DNA from: Acanthochlamys bracteata
Lineage: Eukaryota > Streptophyta > Magnoliopsida > Pandanales > Velloziaceae
Assembly (NCBI GenBank): GCA_019914995.1
Contig: CM034135.1
Coordinates: 4,590,501-4,654,500 of the forward strand
Direction: 5' to 3'
Length of the DNA stretch: 64,000 nucleotides
Shown here: positions 12,288 through 23,000 of the stretch, piece by piece
Numbering within the stretch: position 1 is the stretch's first letter
Layout of the letters: each line of letters begins with the position of its first letter
The notes under the pieces: generated by a model
The model's input: the letters and a program-made list of their open reading frames with translations, nothing else
The model's database searches: none
Told to the model about the DNA's origin: nothing
Translations under genes and position numbers: made by a program

Positions 12288-13563
12288 CATAGTTGGCAAA
12301 ATCGGACCGGACCGTCTAGGTCGATGCAGAAACCGTCGACTCAAATTCTAAATCGGTACGGATCTGCAAAATTAATTTAAGCTATAATCGAATCCGAATT
12401 AATCTAAGTCGACCCGTCGGTTTACAAGTTGACCCGTCAACCCGATAATTAAAAGAAAATTCTATTATTATTATTATTCTAGTTTTTTCTATCTTCTTCT
12501 TCATATTTCTTCACCCGTATGTAATCCTTTAGTAGTAGCGCATCCTCACTCCTTTCCCCCACAATCTGTTTTCCATTCGGGCTTCTTTGTTTTTGCATTT
12601 ACTAATCGCGCTCCTTCGTCATCCCTCTTCATCCTTCTCACTACTCTAACCAAGTAATCAGTTAGAACAGAAAGAGAGAAACAGAGTGCGGCGAAGGATT
12701 ACGGTTGGAAGAGATAATCAAGTATTTTATGCAGAGAAATACCACCCGATTCAAAGTCGGTAGCATCGACATCACAGTATTCTCCCCCAACAATGCCGTC
12801 TGCTGTTCTCTTCTGTGCTTCCATCTCATCTCATCACCAAATCTCGAGGCATTACTCTAGTTTCAACTGTGTTTTCGCCACTCTTCTTCTTCCCATCAAC
12901 AACAGAACTAGATGAAGAAGAAGAACAACCGTTATCAATAGTTATAAAAACAAGTATCTAATAAGTTCGAAGAAGAAGAAGAAGAACATGAACGCATATC
13001 CAAAAAGTTGGTTCATGCTTGGTTTTACCGCCGTGCAGTGGCCACGTAGGGTAGTGAAGTTCGTCGGGGGAGCATTCTTTGAAGTTGTGTCTGAAGTTAC
13101 ATACAGGTATTTTGAAGAAACAAAATTTTTTTTGTTTTTAAAGATTAGATTTTTATGTGTGGTTGGTTTGAGAAATGTTGTAAAATTGGTACCTTTGAAT
13201 AAAAAATTTGATAATTTGTTCTTTCTGGGTAAAAATTGTTGATTTTTGAGTTGCTTACGTAAAGATAAGATTATATTGAGAAATGAGATGAAATCATATT
13301 TACTTCAAGCGAACTAATTTGGAGATTTGTCGGAATGAACTTTATTGAATCTTTTCACTAGTTTGGCTTTGGTTTGATTAGAAGAGGGGCGAGTGGAGTT
13401 AGTAATTAATCGTGAAGTTTGGAAACAATGTTTTGAAAGTAACTATATCTGTGGGTGATATGGTAATAAAATCTAATGATTTCAAAATAATGATGTTGAT
13501 ACGACGGATCAACCTATTGATCCAGATAATTGAGTCGACGTTTGGTTAGATTCTGCCAACTAT
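12288..13563 (+). mobile_element. Mutator-like non-autonomous element with gene-like interior
   Basis: The terminal inverted repeats read CATAGTTGGCAAAATC (12288) and, as the reverse complement of the right end at 13563, ATAGTTGGCAGAATC. Inside both ends lies a further shared block, CCGTCGACTCAAATT against ACGTCGACTCAATTA. The 9-bp flanks GAGACACGC and AAAACACGT differ only by transitions, fitting a Mutator-type target duplication. The interior at about 12480-13110 is richer in GC and pyrimidines than its surroundings and looks like a 5' UTR plus a short exon. An ATG at 12988 opens a frame that reaches a possible donor, ACAG followed by GTATTT, at about 13105. The protein was not recognised, so I do not call a gene. 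Confidence 0.5.
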
Positions 13564-13574
13564 AAAACACGTCC

Positions 13575-16234
13575 ACAGAGAGGGTTTAGATTCTTTCAAC
13601 TAAGAATAACTCCTTTAATCTCTTGTTTTCTTTTTTCCTTGCATGGAGTTGGATTGAGCTGGCAAGAAAAAAAAAAAGGTTGATAATTGAGATAATAAGG
13701 TAAGGGAAGGTATAGCGGTTTGCCATCTCCACTACGCATCTTACCTGGCAATTCAATAACTTCTTTTGAATTGTGGACCACTACAAAACATGCTTTCGGT
13801 CTTCAAGTGCCCTGCACTCAGAAACATGCATCCACATCTTTCGTTGTTAATTATGGTAGTAGACTCTTAAAAAATCATCCTATATAAGTTGAGCAAATTT
13901 CTTTTCTATAAATAGTAACACATGATAAAGTTCTGATTCTAATTTCTGAATCTAAAATATGAATATTTCAAATACTTAACGCATAAGTACATTTAAGCGA
14001 CTTTTCTTCAAATTATAAAAATGGCCAAGTCGTAGATTGTATTGTTCTTTCAAAGACACTAATCATCGCTTTAATTCCAAAGAGATTGTTGTTTACTTAT
14101 TTTACATGTTTTTAATTATTTTAGCATTTCAATCTTGGCCCAACTTGTTGAAGTGTTTTTATTAGGCATTTGATTTTCTCGAGTAGATAATACGAGTCAT
14201 GAAGAAGCATTTAGCAAACGTAAATTTTATTCAAGTTCAAAGTATGTAAATGTGTATTCAAATATATCTATATTTTACGAAAAATAAAATCTTCATATTT
14301 CTTTAACGTGAAATTATAAAATACATAATAAATATAGCATCACATGAAAAGCACTAGATATCATCTAATAATTAGTCTAGGTATATTGTTTAATATTTGA
14401 GCTGTAACAAAAAAATCATCATAACAATTTCAAAGTAATGGTGAAACATTGGTGTTTTTAATTCTAAATTTATAAATATTGAAAATGAAGTTTGCAGTAT
14501 GGAGTTTTCGAACAAAAATGATTGACCAATTATTTAAAAATTAGTATCTCTCACGTATAAATGCATACATTCAACTAATATGAGATTATTATTAGAGAAC
14601 GTGAATTGTTAAGCCTGTTAAGATAGAATTTATTTGATCCAATTTAAGACAAATTATTGATGCACATTCAAATTATAGTATGTTTTTTACTTTAGCACTA
14701 TTTCTAAACTATCGATTAATAATTCAAGCTTGGATGTTTGGCATTCTATTATAGAAAATTAGTTTTTTAATTTTTCAGTTCATATTTTTAATACAATTTT
14801 TATAAATATATAGAAATTTTATATAAAAATTTTAAAATATATAAAAAATCTGCAGTAAAATTTTTATTTATTTTTATTAGTTTTTAGATTAAAAAAATAG
14901 AATTTATTTTTCAAAAAAGTAAAAATATTTTTTGTTTTAAAAAATTTATTTAAAAAATATTTCGAAATGTGTAGAAGTTGAACAAATTTGATTTAGTAAA
15001 AAATCATGTGAAGAACTGCTAGTTTAGTACTATGTTCAAAAAATAAATAAATAAATTTAGCGAGACTATGTTATATTGTTAACATCTATAAGCAAACGCG
15101 ATGTTGAAGGAAAAGATATATTTCCAGTTAAATTTACCAAGAACAAGTCATCTTTTTTACCACATCAACTAAATCTCACAGAAATAAATAAAATATTTAT
15201 TATATTTTGATTTAATTTTATTACATTGCTTCTTTTTTTTTTCTCTTAGAAAGAAAAGTCAACGCTAAAAACCAGCTAACCAGGAAGATCATCATATCCA
15301 TATACACAAAGTGTTTCGCTAAGCATTTATTTTAGATGTTTATGCTTTCAACGCTTATTCTTTTATATTTTATCTTCTTTCTTATTTTTATTTAAAAAAA
15401 TTAATATTTCCATATTTTCAATTTGAAAAGTATGGACGAACTATATGTTATTAACATTATTATCTATAAATTTTTAAAATTTATATAACTAAAAAAATGA
15501 ATACTTTTCAAAAAAATTTACCAAAAATTAATTTATAAAAATCACTTTCTTACAGCAATCCCAAAGGATCCCTTATATGTTTATCTATCATTTAAATTCA
15601 ATTTTTCTACCAAAAATTTAATTCCAATTTATTTCAATAAAAATAAATACAAAATTTAAATTACTTTTAAATTTAAATTTACTGTAATAAAAAATCCAAT
15701 ATTATTAACTATTTTTTAAATAATTTATTTTTTTTAAATTTATTTCGAAGCTTCACTTCTAAGGAAAATAAGCATGCTCTAAAAGTCAAATATAGCCAAT
15801 TTTTTTGAACTTTGTAAGTCCAGCCCACTGGAATTCCACCGACTTTTTTGTCAGCAAAAAGATCCTAGTGTTTCTTCACAACAATCTTTCTTATTAAATA
15901 AATAAAATAAATCTCTTCCTCAATAACAATATTTTTATTTAAAAACTAATTACAATAATTATTTCATAAATTAGTGATAATAGTGACATTAATCCGTTAG
16001 TTATCTTGGGCATGGTATCCACGAACATAAAACAACCACGAGGCTGCATCATGGCGCCACTTGAACAGCGAAGGAAAAAGGAAAAAAAATCCAATTTCCA
16101 ATATCCAAATACCTTCTACTTTAATCGACCAATTCGCGAGAAAACTATTAATAAGATCAAGTCTTTCTTTCTTCTTCTCCTCTGAATATTCCTCTGAGGA
16201 GTAGAACCAGAATCATCAGCAGAGAGAGACAGAG
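13575..16234. other. Intergenic DNA upstream of the sphingoid hydroxylase gene
   Basis: No coding region was recognised except a MITE at 14731-14970. From about 15180 to 15780 the sequence is extremely AT-rich. The last 200 bases before 16235 contain a pyrimidine-rich stretch (TCTTTCTTTCTTCTTCTCC, about 16163-16181), the likely 5' UTR of the next gene. No clear TATA box could be fixed. Confidence 0.45.
14731..14970. mobile_element. MITE, GCGTTTGG family, copy 2
   Basis: About 240 bp beginning GGATGTTTGGCATT and carrying the family interior: TTTTTAATACAATTTTTATAAATAT, then AAAAAGTAAAAATATTTTTTGTTTTAAA. Both ends are eroded, and no target duplication was recognised. Confidence 0.55.
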
Positions 16235-18820
16235 ATGGCGACGGCGGAGGAGTTGGTGGGAACAGCGGCGCCGATAATGGTTTACTGGGTTTACTCCTGT
16301 TTGCTCTACTGGCTCCTTCAGCGAATGGATAGCCGGCGCATGCACTCCCGTGCGGAAGAGAACGAAAAGAACGCTGTACCTGTTTCAACTGTTGTTAAGG
16401 GTGTTCTTCTCCAGCAAGCCGTCCAAGCCGCCGTCTCTCTACTTCTCTTTGCTGTAAAGTTCTTGTCTTTTCTTCTTTTTCTAAAGTTCTTATACGTTTT
16501 GTTTTGATTTCCTTTCTGGGTTTTTTGGTCAGAAAATTTGCTTTGAAGTAACACTGATCCTAGGCGTTTCAATTTGATCATGGACTGGTGTTCTGAAAAA
16601 AATCAAAACATTAGTTTAAAAGTTTTCATCTTTAGTTGTTTTTTTAAAGTGCAATTTTCCTTTCTGTTATACTGGTTCTAGGCTTTGTAATTTGGTATAT
16701 ACTGGAGTTCTGAAAGGAAAATCAATACTTTAGCTAAAAAATGTTCATCTTTAAGTACTTTGTAAAAATTGCAGAGCTTCCTTTGCTGATCGTTGGTTGT
16801 GAATCGAGATTAAATTGGGATGGCTCAGTTAGCAGTCCAAAAACAGGGTTTTTAATGTGATGGTTTAACCATTTGAAGCGTTTCTTCTGTGATAGTATTG
16901 GACAAGTTATTAATGCTAGCCACTAATATAGGGTGTCTATTGATTCTAGTTTGTAACTTGGCTAGTTGTGTTGGTTGGAATTGGTCTAGTTGTTTCTTAT
17001 GTTAGATTGCTATAACGATGAGTATAGCACATGGTGGTTATTATCTATACAAATCCTGCTACGTACTCAAGAAATGTCTATAGCAACCAGTCATCGAGCA
17101 GTGGGGATGTTTTCTTTATTTGCTTCCGGTTTGAATTTGTACAGGATTTGCTAAGCCATTGTTCTTGAATGATAGTTTATTACTTATCAATGCACATGGA
17201 GCACATATTTTTTTATTCTTACATTTAGATCTTGTAGTCAACTCTCAGGTTAGGGTTGTCCTTGTATGGAATGTTAGGAATAAAATGCTGAGAGACTAGA
17301 GGTAACGAATGAATAGGTAACGGATCGACATGAATAGGATAATTACAAACTTTAGGGATTAGAGAGAGTTTTCCACAAGTCGAGGTACTGGAGTGAACAA
17401 TTAGCTAAGATAAGAGACCCTTCTGGGGTTAAACCTAAATGCAGTATGTGATCTCTATACTTCACACATATGCTAAGAGTTGAGAATCGACGTAGAACGG
17501 AGAGATGAGAGCTGATTCTCCAGTTATGAAACTCTTGTAGCTCTCCTGTGGTGGAGATGATTCGAGCAAGATTAATCTTGGAGTCTTCCTGATGTGTCCC
17601 TATATCTTTATCAGCATAGATGGCATGCATGATAACAAGGAGAACTGTGGACACTGGATGGATAGGCTTCACTAGTTTTTTTTTCTTTCCATTTTTAATC
17701 TTCAAGAGCAGACAAGCTAGTTGTGACTAGGATTTTGAAAAGTGGTATTGGAAATAGAAGTTAACCATATTCTTGGTTATAAATCAATTGTTTAGATCAA
17801 AATAGAATGCCAACCTGCTTTAAGATGGTTTTATAATTTTTAATTTGCAAGTTATTTCGAGTAGTGTGATGCCATGTAGAGTTCTAATGCAATCTATTAC
17901 TAGAAATAAATGAACAAACTGTCTAACACAGCTATTCTTTTAACTTTGACTATTTTATGGATAAGGATGAAAAGATGGAAGGTGATGGTAACTGTTTTCT
18001 CAAAGTAGTTCTGACTTAACTTGGCCGTATTTGTGAGCTGCTGAAAGTACAAATGGTTAGATGAAAGATTAGTTGTCTTAATACCTTTTGAAATAAGAAT
18101 TTGTTTGATAATGTTTCATTGTTAGAATTGGGCAGCTAGCTGCACTGTGCTGTAGTTCATGTTCTGTACTACATTTCACATCAATTTGAATATATGTGTT
18201 ATTCATTTAAGTTTGCAGCTTTGAACTACCTATACTAATTTGCTCTTCATATACATCTGTAGCTCGCAGGAAATAGCAGTATGGAGGGAGAGCCTTCATC
18301 ACAGGGCTCCTTTCTGGTCTATGTGAAGCAGGTTTTAGTAGCAATGGTCATCATGGATACTTGGCAATATTTCTGGCACCGTTACATGCATCTAAATAAG
18401 TTTCTGTACCGGCATATTCACTCCTTGCACCACCGTCTAGTGGTTCCATACTCCTTTGGTGCTCTTTACAATCATCCCCTTGAAGGGCTTCTACTTGATA
18501 CCTTCGGTGGGGCTCTCTCCTTCCTCATTTCTGGCATGTCTACTAGGACTTCGATCTTCTTCTTCTCTTTCGCAACCATGAAGACTGTCCATGATCACTG
18601 TGGTCTTTGGCTCCCTGGCAACCCTTTCCACTTCCTTTTTACAAATAACGCTGCATATCATGATATACACCACCAGCTTTATGGAAGCAAGTATAACTTC
18701 TCTCAGCCATTCTTTGTGATGTGGGACAGGATCCTTGGCACACACATGCCTTACACTGTTGAGAAAAGATTAGATGGTGGCTATGAGGCTCGACCGAGAA
18801 AAGTTGAAAAGTCCACTTGA
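16235..18820 (+). CDS. SBH1: Sphingoid base C4-hydroxylase (sphinganine C4-monooxygenase), SBH1/SBH2-like
   Basis: The two exons are 16235-16453 and 18263-18820, joined in phase 0 across a 1,809-bp intron (donor GCT|GTAAAG, acceptor TGTAG|CTC). The product is 258 aa, the length I recall for Arabidopsis SBH1. It is a diiron ER-membrane enzyme of the fatty-acid-hydroxylase superfamily that hydroxylates the long-chain base at C4 to make phytosphingosine-type bases of plant ceramides. The His clusters are complete: HRYMH at 112-116, HSLHH at 126-130 and HDIHH at 206-210, with NHPLEG at 143-148 and HDHCGLWLPGNP at 183-194. Residues about 10-29 form an N-terminal membrane segment. The chosen ATG matches the usual start. 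Poly(A)-type AATAAA signals lie at 19090 and 19234. Whether it is orthologous to SBH1 or SBH2 cannot be told here. Confidence 0.93.
16454..18262 (+). other. Intron of the SBH-like gene with a foreign-looking middle segment
   Basis: The intron is unusually long for this two-exon gene. Its middle (about 17240-17680) is less AT-rich than the flanks and holds a chance antisense frame of 117 codons with no recognisable domain. The segment resembles repeat-derived DNA, but I found neither terminal repeats nor a second copy in the window. Confidence 0.35.
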
Positions 18821-20023
18821 GCTCGTCATTCAGCTTGGCACAATACATCCGCCTGATATTATTAATAATTGCCTAACTTATGCTACAGGAATGTTTATGT
18901 CGAAAGATCTTATGGGGGGGTGAACATGACTTTCCTTTCTACAGGTCAATGATGTTGATACGAGGGGTTTGCTGTTGCAGCATATGTTGTTTAGGTGAAG
19001 AGAAACCAGCATACTGAGAACAGCTGTTATGTGATCAGGGCTTTATTCTCCATCCAGTTGATGATGAGTTAGTTTAGCTGGTCTGTGTGAATAAAGCACG
19101 GTTGTAGATCCGGGTAGGATGAAGACAGATCGTATACAATTGTTGTAAACTTTTACTGGTTCTGTGATGTGATGAGAATTTCATGTACCATGTTATCTGT
19201 AGATATTTTGTATGTACTTTAACGTTAATAATCAATAAAGCATCCAGTTCACTATTGTACATATTTGGGTCGTTTTAGGTAGGCGGTACGGTATGATATT
19301 GCTAGCACGACCCCACGTTATATTATTGCTAGATTTTCACGTTTTCAATTCTTGTAATTGACAACCAAGAACTCTAATTTCTTTCTATGATCTTTATAAA
19401 TGACATAAGTATGTAACGAATGTACAAGACCACAGAGGGCTATAGCTTTCCTTCCAAGTATAGAAGTTTTTTGCTCTATTCTCTTACAAAGCGTAGATTC
19501 CCACACTAAGACTATAAGGTGAATATGCAATGCAAACTATTATTCAAATGCTTACAGCTCAAAGGTTAAACGAACAAAATTAGAAATGAAACACAATCTT
19601 GGGGATGTCAGACCTGGTTCCTTCGCACTAAAACAAAGCACCAGGAACAGGGGCAGGGAAATGAGATCAGTTGCCCATAGCTGAGTCCATCTGCTAGGGC
19701 TCTGATTCTCAGCAGGCAATCATATTTACTTTTCTCTTCAAGGTTAGACACTGCAAATTTTCAATGCCCTACTGAGAAATAATAGTGAAGCAACCAATTT
19801 GTCAACAAACCAGCACTAAGAGCAAAGGAGCCTTCCGGAGGAAGCGATAACAGAGCCAGAGACGTGCTCCAAAACTTCCACATAACAGCTTTTCTTTGTG
19901 GAACACTCGTTCAAACCCATTAACAACTTACTGTGTTTCCAAAACTGTGTGATATTCCAGCTATAGGACAGCCCCTTGCATATGGAGTTAGATCTGATCC
20001 AGTGTATTTACAGAACCGAACAG
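18821..20023. other. Facing 3' UTRs of the SBH-like and VPS38-like genes
   Basis: The plus-strand gene ends at 18820 and has AATAAA at 19090-19095 and 19234-19239, so its transcript probably ends near 19260. The minus-strand gene stops at 20024, and its 3' UTR must run leftwards from there. The stretch between has no other ORF worth calling. The two transcripts are convergent and could overlap at their tails. Confidence 0.55.
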
Positions 20024-23000
20024 TTACTGTTCTGTATACTTAGACGATTGAACAATCCGTATAACCTCCTTCAGATTGGCCAATACATGTTTTGGCCCCA
20101 GACTCTCTGCACCAATGTAGTTCAGTAGTTGCTCCAAATCCTAATATCAAAAAGCAAGTAATGGTCAAAGTGACCAACAGCAGCTATAAAATACAATTTA
20201 ATGCCAAAGGTCTGCAGAGACTAAACATACAATGCAAACCATTAGATGATACATAGTATAACTTGAGAATAGATTAGTGAATCTATCTATGTTAACATAA
20301 ACATCTGTTATGAAGGCTCAGTTGTTCCTAAACAAAAGCAAACTAACATGCATAAACATAAACATGGCATGCAAAATAAGCAAGCATCTCATTTGGGCAG
20401 CCTTATTTTCTCAAACCAAATTTGTACCTTTTCCAACAGTATTTATATTAGAATATTACTAGTACAAAGCTCCGTATGCATCACAACAATCATTTAACCC
20501 CAAACTTCAGACAACTATCACATTTGCTAAACAAGTCTTCTAATGATCTAATCATTATATAAGAAATTCAGTAGCGTAAAAGATGAACAAGAGAGTGCAA
20601 GAATAAAGATGTCATATGAAAAACATGAAATGGAAGAGGTTGCAAAAATTAGCTTGATAAAGCAACAGGAGCTCATTGAGAAGTTGACAAGCAGAAGGAA
20701 AAAAGTATATCCAGAAAGTGCCACAAAGCAGTAGAGAAGGCAAACAGCAGCTTAGTAGGAAGAGGATAACATAGCCAAAGCAATATAGGGAGGTGTATTG
20801 AGCCATCAACTAGGAGAAATACACATAAATAAGCCACAGGCAGTATTCATATAGAATGAATAAAGTGACACCACATTCCAGCTCATGTCCAAGATTCCAT
20901 AACAAAGAATAAACAAGGTAGTATCCTCTTCATGTTAGAAAGAGGTAAGAAAGAATGCAAATTGGCAGTTGACTGTAAAACAGAATAGAATGCATATATA
21001 GATGAATAATTAAGGACTTCCTGTTCTAGTCAGACACCATGATTTTATAGATAGCTTGTTGATCCACAGTAAATGAAGAAACAAAGGATAGTAACCTTGT
21101 TCAATAAGAATATCGCATATGCTGCTCTTGTAGCATCTTGGCCTTCCAGAAATAGTGGAAATTCAGTGGGCTTTCCATTCACATTCACAGAATTTGTCAA
21201 ATCAAAGGATATTGACTCAGTTGAAGGTGCATAATCGAGAACATACGAGTGTGAGCCACCTAACCGCAAAGGATACCTCAGTGGAACACCTAGGTATGAT
21301 GCAATAAGCAATACTGCCTGTAAGGAGAAGGAACCATGCATGTAGTGAGTAATACCTATACAAATAAACTTCTTTATTTCTGTTTGACGAACAACTACAA
21401 AAAATAAGTAACAATACAGTTGTACAGCTTGTCATTGAGATATTGAATTATCTTAGACAATCTGTTTAAGAAAACAGTTAAGCAACTTACATGTGCCACA
21501 TAACCCAAAACAGTTGCAGACTTTTGAACCTCCTTCTTATCGATAAAGAAACTTAACTTTTGCATAGGAAGAACTGTTAGTTGCAGACCTAAAATTGTCA
21601 AAGATGACTTCTGTGGAGACGATGCTGCAGAATCTCCTGGAAAACAACATTCACATCTCATCAGTTCTCAAAGCAGGACCAGTAGAAATGCACTAAGATG
21701 GTTTAATTAGGAGTAAAAACAAGCGAAGTAAGAGAACCATTCCCTTTTAAGCTTAGTACTATGGTCATTATCTATTAAGCCTCAATCATGCATTTCATCT
21801 CTGCATGGAATCTGAAAATTGATAAATTGATATTACTAAAATGCAGTTTCTACTTGCAAGAGTTTCTAAGGATACATGCTGTCTCATATTCTTTTACCAA
21901 TGAAGTTCTAGCATGAGAGATGAATATGTATTATTTTACCAGGAGAATGTGAATCAGATATGACTGCAGACTGATGTTCATTTAAGGCCTTCACAGGATA
22001 GAGGGTTGCAACTTGAGATACCATATACTGCTGCCTTGTCCTTAGCATTTTCTGCATGTTATTGAGACAGCCATAACCTTTTTTTCCAGCTAGCAACCTA
22101 TTAGCCTCCTGAAGAGAAAGTGAAGGTGCTCAGCAAAATTTTTATAAGGAAAATTTTTTTAAAAGTACACAAAATAAAAACAATCTTTATAAGATTGTTC
22201 AAGACTGTTAGCTAAAGCTGTAAATGCTCTCTAAAAATGTTAAACTGATTAAAAATCTATGTTTCCAAAACTTAACAATGGAAGATCATCAAGCCATTGA
22301 CCAGAACGTTAATTCAGCCTAGTAAAAAAAACCAAACCTACTAACTATAGGATATTAAAGGTACACCAACTGGTAAGAGAAACGTACAATTAGAAAATAG
22401 ATTTTGAGCTATAAATGACTCATGTGTTTAACTTTAAGCAAGTATGATCCACCCAACCAAAGGGACTACCTGAAAGATAAACTAGATAAAAAGTTCAATG
22501 AAATCCTTGAGGATAGTTCCAATTCATGTTATTGAACATTAACAATAATAATAATAGTAAAAACAGTAATTTGATTAGATTGGTTAGCATACCAAGAGAG
22601 TGATTAACATCTTTAGGAGTTTAGGTTTCACTTGTACTCTCATGAGCGCATGTGCCACCTCTCATGTATGACCTACTTAGTAGAACAAAATGCATGTTTT
22701 GCCATTATATTACTACTCCTTAGAGCAAATACATCATAGAGTGTTTCGTCATGCAAGGTTAAAATACCTTTTCTACACTTACTTGTAAGTACAATTTAAT
22801 TTAATATTGTTCATCTGGTAAATAAAAGTTATGGTATTTCTAGTACAACTTTTTGTTTGCTGCAGACTCCTTTTATAGAATTTCTTATTAACCCAATATA
22901 TGATATCCTATATAAACAGTTGCATCAATTTGTTTCTGAAGTGATTTATTTTGTTTTGCTGAAAATGTAGAACCTTCTTTTGTTGGGCATTTTTTTCGTG

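Larger units (their letters stand above)
8254..13574. mobile_element. MITE of the TTTAAATGCCCGTAA family, split by later insertions
   Basis: The left part (8254-8384) begins GGGGTGTTCCAAATATACGG and contains GTTGGAAGTGAATTTAG, matching the copy at 60782-61075. The right part runs from about 12152 to 12287 and ends TTTGAGACACGC, where the copy at 61061-61075 reads TTGAAACACGTCC. A further piece of this end, AAAACACGTCC, lies at 13564-13574. Removing a solo LTR (8385-12146) and a Mutator-like element (12288-13563) leaves about 270 bp, the normal size of this family. The three pieces therefore look like one element opened twice. Confidence 0.55.

Noticed and set aside
12988-13242. A host gene starting at 12988
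   Set aside because: The frame lies inside Mutator-type terminal repeats and runs into T-rich DNA after a possible donor. A captured exon is more likely than a resident gene.
17352-17705. 117-codon minus-strand ORF in the SBH intron
   Set aside because: No recognised domain and no supporting second exon. More likely a chance frame in repeat-derived DNA.
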